Source: Pinirhizobacter sp036499745 (GTDB lineage: Bacteria > Pseudomonadota > Gammaproteobacteria > Xanthomonadales > Rhodanobacteraceae). From it: a stretch of DNA of 64,000 nt. The DNA is taken from assembly GCF_036499745.1 (NCBI RefSeq), contig NZ_DASYDG010000030.1, forward strand, positions 186,001 through 250,000, given 5' to 3'. The position numbers were made by a program, and so were the translations under genes. Below the pieces are notes generated by a model that was not told where the DNA came from, ran no database searches, and worked only from the letters and a program-made list of their open reading frames with translations. The number at the start of each line of letters is the position of its first letter. Position 1 is the stretch's first letter. Shown here piece by piece: positions 60,853 through 64,000 of the stretch.

Positions 60853-61875
60853 ATGTATTCCTTCGCCCGCCCCCTGTTGTTCGCCCTGGACGCTGAAACC
60901 GCGCATCGCGTCACCCTGTACGCACTGGGCGTCGCCGAACGCAGCAACCTGATGAAATACATCGCGCAACCGCCTGCAGCGTTGCCGGTGCGCGCCTTCG
61001 GCATCGATTTTCCAAACCCCGTGGGGTTGGCCGCCGGTTTGGACAAGAACGGCGAGCACATCGACGCCCTGGGCGCGCTGGGCTTCGGCTTCATCGAGAT
61101 CGGCACTGTCACGCCTCGGCCGCAGGAAGGCAATCCGCGCCCACGCATGTTCCGCCTGCCCGCGCACGAAGCGGTCATCAACCGCATGGGCTTCAACAAC
61201 GAAGGCATCGATGCACTGGTGCGCAACGTCGGCAAAGCCACATACCGCGGCGTACTGGGCATCAATATCGGCAAGAACAAAGACACCCCCAACGAGCGCG
61301 CCGTGCACGACTACCAGCTGTGCCTTGAACGCGCATGGCCGCTGGCGTCGTACATCACGGTGAATATTTCCTCGCCCAACACCCAGGGCCTGCGCGACCT
61401 CCAGGACGAAGAAACCCTGCGCCGTTTCATTGGCGAACTGCGCCAGACCCAGGAGCGCCTGGCGTCGACCGGCAAGCGCAAACCCATGTTGCTGAAAATC
61501 GCCCCCGACCTCACCGACGCTGAACTCGATGGCATGGCCGAAGTACTGTTGGCCAGCGGCATCGATGGCGTCATCTGCACCAACACCACGGTGTCCCGCG
61601 ACGGCGTCGATGGCCAGCACGCCCAGGAAACCGGCGGCCTCTCCGGTGCACCGCTTTTCGACAAGTCCACCAGCGTGCTTCACGCCATGCGCCAGCGCCT
61701 GGGTGAACGGATTGCCATCGTCGGGGTCGGTGGCATCGTCGAGGGCGCCCAGGCAGCGGAGAAGATCGCCGCCGGCGCCAGCCTTGTCCAGTTGTACTCA
61801 GGGATGGTCTACCGGGGGCCCGAACTCATTGGCGAATGTGTCGGGGAAATCCGCCGCCAGGGGAACGGGGCATGA
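60853..61875 (+). CDS. pyrD: Dihydroorotate dehydrogenase (quinone), class 2
   Basis: Oxidises dihydroorotate to orotate in pyrimidine synthesis, at the inner membrane. 340 residues with an N-terminal membrane-associating helix pair (MYSFARPLLFALDAETAHRVTLYALG). FMN and catalytic residues are seen in NPVGLAAGLDKNGE, NRMGFNNEG, TVNISSPNTQGLRDLQ (catalytic Ser) and SLVQLYSGMVYRGP. Overlaps murB by 4 nt. Confidence 0.97.
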   Translation: MYSFARPLLFALDAETAHRVTLYALGVAERSNLMKYIAQPPAALPVRAFGIDFPNPVGLAAGLDKNGEHIDALGALGFGFIEIGTVTPRPQEGNPRPRMFRLPAHEAVINRMGFNNEGIDALVRNVGKATYRGVLGINIGKNKDTPNERAVHDYQLCLERAWPLASYITVNISSPNTQGLRDLQDEETLRRFIGELRQTQERLASTGKRKPMLLKIAPDLTDAELDGMAEVLLASGIDGVICTNTTVSRDGVDGQHAQETGGLSGAPLFDKSTSVLHAMRQRLGERIAIVGVGGIVEGAQAAEKIAAGASLVQLYSGMVYRGPELIGECVGEIRRQGNGA

Positions 61876-62915
61876 TCGAGCCGCTGACCGACCTCGGCGG
61901 CTTCGCCCTGGCCAGCAACGCCACGCTGGCTGGCCGCAATACGCTTCGCGTGGCTGCCCACGCCAACCTGCTGGTGGAAGTGCGCGATCCGACCAGGCTT
62001 CCCGAAGTACTGGCTTATCCGGCCGTCGCGCAGGGTCCGGTGTTCGTGCTGGGTGAAGGCAGCAATGTGTTGTTCACCGGCGACTACCGCGGCACGGTGC
62101 TGGTGATGGCAACCCAGGGCGTGGAGGTGTTCGAGCGCGACGACCACGTGTTGTTGCGCGTGGCGGCGGGCGAACGCTGGGACGATTTCGTGCGCTGGTC
62201 ATTGGGCAGGGGATATGCGGGGCTCGAGAACCTGATCATGATCCCGGGCACGGTGGGAGCTGCTCCGATCCAGAACATCGGCGCCTATGGCGTGGAGGTG
62301 GGCGAATTCATCGATAGTGTCGAAGCCTACGACCGGCAGGCCAGAGCATTCGTGACACTCGACCGCAACGCCTGCGCGTTCTCGTATCGCAATTCCACCA
62401 TGAAGCATCAGCCTGATCGCTGGATCATCACTGCGGTGACCTTTGCCCTGCCCCGCACGCCGCGGCTGCGGCTGGACTACGCGGGCATCGGTGAAGAACT
62501 CACCGCCATGGGCGTTGAAAAACCCGCAGCCTTCCACGTGGCCGAGGCCGTGGTGCGGCTTCGCTCGCGCAAGCTTCCGGACCCGGCCGTCATCGGCAAT
62601 GCCGGTAGCTTCTTCAAGAATCCGATCGTCAGTGCCGCCCAGGCGCACGCGTTGCAACTGGCTCATCCGGGTTTACCGTCGTGGCCACATGCCGGCGGCA
62701 CGGCGAAACTCTCCGCGGCATGGCTGATCGAGGCGGCTGGCCTGAAAGGCCATCGCGATGGCGACGCGGGCATTTCCGGACGGCACGCCCTGGTACTGGT
62801 CAATCATGGCAAGGCATCGGGGCCTCAACTGCTCGCCTTCGCGCGAAAGGTGCAGGCAGCCGTGGCGACGCGGTTTGGCGTCCAGTTGGAGCCTGAGCCA
62901 GTGTTCGCAGGCTAA
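61872..62915 (+). CDS. murB: UDP-N-acetylenolpyruvoylglucosamine reductase
   Basis: NADPH-dependent flavoenzyme making UDP-MurNAc for peptidoglycan. 347 residues, type I MurB. NTLRVAAHANLLVEV, VLGEGSNVLF, MIPGTVGAAPIQNIGAYGVE, SYRNSTMK and IGNAGSFFKNPIV (catalytic Ser in GSFFKNP) are present. The ATG at 61872 overlaps pyrD (ATGA). Confidence 0.97.
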   Translation: MIEPLTDLGGFALASNATLAGRNTLRVAAHANLLVEVRDPTRLPEVLAYPAVAQGPVFVLGEGSNVLFTGDYRGTVLVMATQGVEVFERDDHVLLRVAAGERWDDFVRWSLGRGYAGLENLIMIPGTVGAAPIQNIGAYGVEVGEFIDSVEAYDRQARAFVTLDRNACAFSYRNSTMKHQPDRWIITAVTFALPRTPRLRLDYAGIGEELTAMGVEKPAAFHVAEAVVRLRSRKLPDPAVIGNAGSFFKNPIVSAAQAHALQLAHPGLPSWPHAGGTAKLSAAWLIEAAGLKGHRDGDAGISGRHALVLVNHGKASGPQLLAFARKVQAAVATRFGVQLEPEPVFAG

Positions 62916-62921
62916 CCAGGC

Positions 62922-63116
62922 TCAACGCGCGCCCATCGACGCCTGGAGCGCCGCAGCGAGGCCGGCATCGCCGTTGACGATGTCCTTCCAGGCCAGTTCC
63001 ACCCCCTTGCGACGCCCTTTTTCGGTGAGTTTCAGCCCGTCGGGGTCGATGGTGAGCGTGTAGAGGGTCTCGCCGATGGCGAGTTCGCGCTTGAGTGGTC
63101 TGTCCAGCGGCGTCAT
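62922..63116 (-). CDS. Small conserved hypothetical protein
   Basis: 64 residues (MTPLDRPLKRELAIGETLYT, then GLKLTEKGRRKGVELAWKDIVNGDAGLAAALQ). Beta-strand then helix, resembling short SH3-like or DUF-type proteins, no known function. The ATG at 63116 is chosen because the frame further upstream only mirrors the antiporter gene. Convergent with murB, 6-nt gap. Confidence 0.6.
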   Translation of the reverse strand: MTPLDRPLKRELAIGETLYTLTIDPDGLKLTEKGRRKGVELAWKDIVNGDAGLAAALQASMGAR

Positions 63117-63210
63117 GAATGAAACCTCGCATGATCTTAAGAACGTATGCCTAGGTTTCATCCCCGGACGTGAAAGATCGGTCCAACCATCCGGTGCAAA
63201 GGACAGAACC

Positions 63211-64000
63211 ATGGACTTCCTCGGCTGGACGGCGGCCATCGGCGTCCTGCTCCTGGCCATGTCACTGGCCTCGGGCCTGATCCAGCGTGGCCCGATTACC
63301 TCTTTCGGGCTGTTTCTGGCCGCGGGCATCGTTGGCGGCCCCTGGGTAATGGATGTCATTCGCGTGGACATTGCCGGACACGTGACCTGGCTTGGCCATG
63401 TGACCGGGATGGCCCTGGTGGTGTCGTTGTTCATCACCGGATTGAAACTGCGCCTGCCCTTCGACGATATCGGCTGGCTCCTGGCTTTGCGCCTGGCGTT
63501 CCCGGCAATGGTGCTGACGGTTGCAGGCGTGGCATGGCTGGCCCACGCCTGGCTGGGATTCCCGTGGCCCGTGGCGCTGGCACTGGCCGCCATCCTGGCG
63601 CCCACCGATCCGGTGCTGGCCAGCCTGATCTCGGTCGACGATGCCAGCGACGACGACAACCTGAGGGTGTCGCTGTCGGGCGAGGCAGGCATGAACGACG
63701 GTGCGGCCATGCCCATGCTGCTGCTGGCTATGGCCCTGCTCGTGCCCCATGGAAGCAGCACGTGGGGGCACTGGTTTGCCGTGGACGTACTGTGGGGACT
63801 CCTCGCCGGCGGTGCCATCGGTTTCGCCATGGGCTGGTGCGTGGGGCTCCTCGGTGCCCGCCTGAAGAGCTCGCAAAAGGACGTTGCCCCCAACGATTTC
63901 CTTGCCCTGGCCCTGATGGCGCTGTCCTATGCTGCCGCGCAGTCGCTGTCAGCGTCGGGCTTCCTGGCCGCCTTTGCCGCAGGCGTTGGCCTGCGGCGCG
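63211..64000 (+). CDS. Cation:proton antiporter, CPA1/NhaP type (3' end cut by window)
   Basis: 263 residues visible of an integral-membrane Na+(K+)/H+ exchanger. At least seven hydrophobic spans; the ion-binding motif APTDPVLASL is near residue 131 and the family LSGEAGMNDGAAMP follows. ATG at 63211. The frame is open to the window edge. Confidence 0.9.
   Translation, partial: MDFLGWTAAIGVLLLAMSLASGLIQRGPITSFGLFLAAGIVGGPWVMDVIRVDIAGHVTWLGHVTGMALVVSLFITGLKLRLPFDDIGWLLALRLAFPAMVLTVAGVAWLAHAWLGFPWPVALALAAILAPTDPVLASLISVDDASDDDNLRVSLSGEAGMNDGAAMPMLLLAMALLVPHGSSTWGHWFAVDVLWGLLAGGAIGFAMGWCVGLLGARLKSSQKDVAPNDFLALALMALSYAAAQSLSASGFLAAFAAGVGLRR

Noticed and set aside
62922..63893. 323-codon minus-strand frame over the antiporter gene
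   Set aside because: Only its last 64 codons look like a real protein (62922-63116); the rest mirrors the membrane spans of the antiporter on the other strand.
1..64000. CRISPR arrays, insertion sequences, rRNA genes
   Set aside because: No regularly spaced repeats, transposase genes with terminal repeats, or rRNA sequence were found in this window; the only tandem repeat is inside the coiled-coil gene.

Overview
The window reads as chromosomal DNA of a GC-rich gammaproteobacterium of the Lysobacterales (Xanthomonadales), most likely Rhodanobacteraceae such as Luteibacter or Dyella. This is an inference from gene order and families (sdh operon with SdhE/YgfX beside a Lol permease, kynurenine monooxygenase, a YajQ c-di-GMP effector, many S9/S10/S15-type exported peptidases) and from strong G/C bias at third codon positions, which also produces long spurious antisense reading frames. 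About 80 genes, two tRNAs and several regulatory structures can be supported.

Layout. 1-5457 (minus) is a respiratory operon: an SdhAF4-like 55-residue assembly factor, sdhC, sdhD, sdhA, sdhB, sdhE and ygfX, then a Lol lipoprotein-release permease cut by the window edge. Facing it is ygfZ (Fe-S repair). 6510-7340 holds a cobalamin-riboswitch-like leader, a hairpin hiding the ribosome binding site, a SleB-type wall hydrolase gene and a terminator. Two glycine-zipper lipoproteins, TatD, then a MarR-regulated tripartite drug efflux operon (9477-14237) follow. PhaR, kynurenine 3-monooxygenase and a DUF3293 protein lead into a complete, tightly overlapped cytochrome c maturation operon ccmABCDEFGHI (16790-23513), directly coupled to a MetX-family acyltransferase and followed by a cysteine-dioxygenase-type enzyme.

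25270-28650 is an accessory patch around tRNA-Leu(CAA): a repeat-built coiled-coil protein on one side, and on the other an XRE repressor, a headless XRE relative, a small unknown protein, a divergent membrane-anchored protein of unknown function with a 30-bp operator between them, and a broken HigA-type antitoxin. 28686-33303 returns to core-like genes (FkbM-like protein, SDR, thymidylate kinase, HI0933-family flavoprotein). 33372-44092 is rich in cyclic-di-GMP functions: YajQ, a sensor diguanylate cyclase, a GGDEF-EAL protein and a third diguanylate cyclase behind a possible leader peptide, interspersed with an S9 peptidase, a GNAT protein, CorA and a DUF2236 protein. 44097-50204 (minus) carries a DUF885 protein, SelO and three RNA-modification enzymes. 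50275-55769 has an HDOD protein, an orphan barstar, an S10 peptidase, a CocE-type hydrolase and a degenerate receiver protein. 56002-56676 is a complete HigB-HigA pair abutting tRNA-Arg(CCU). 56861-64000 has an apparently exported methyltransferase, an aldehyde dehydrogenase/SDR pair, a methyltransferase, pyrD-murB and a partial Na+/H+ antiporter.

The least ordinary items are the riboswitch-like control of a wall hydrolase, the tRNA-Leu accessory patch, stacked palindromes before the kynurenine monooxygenase, and the SdhAF4 microprotein. All identifications come from reading the sequence; no database search was possible.
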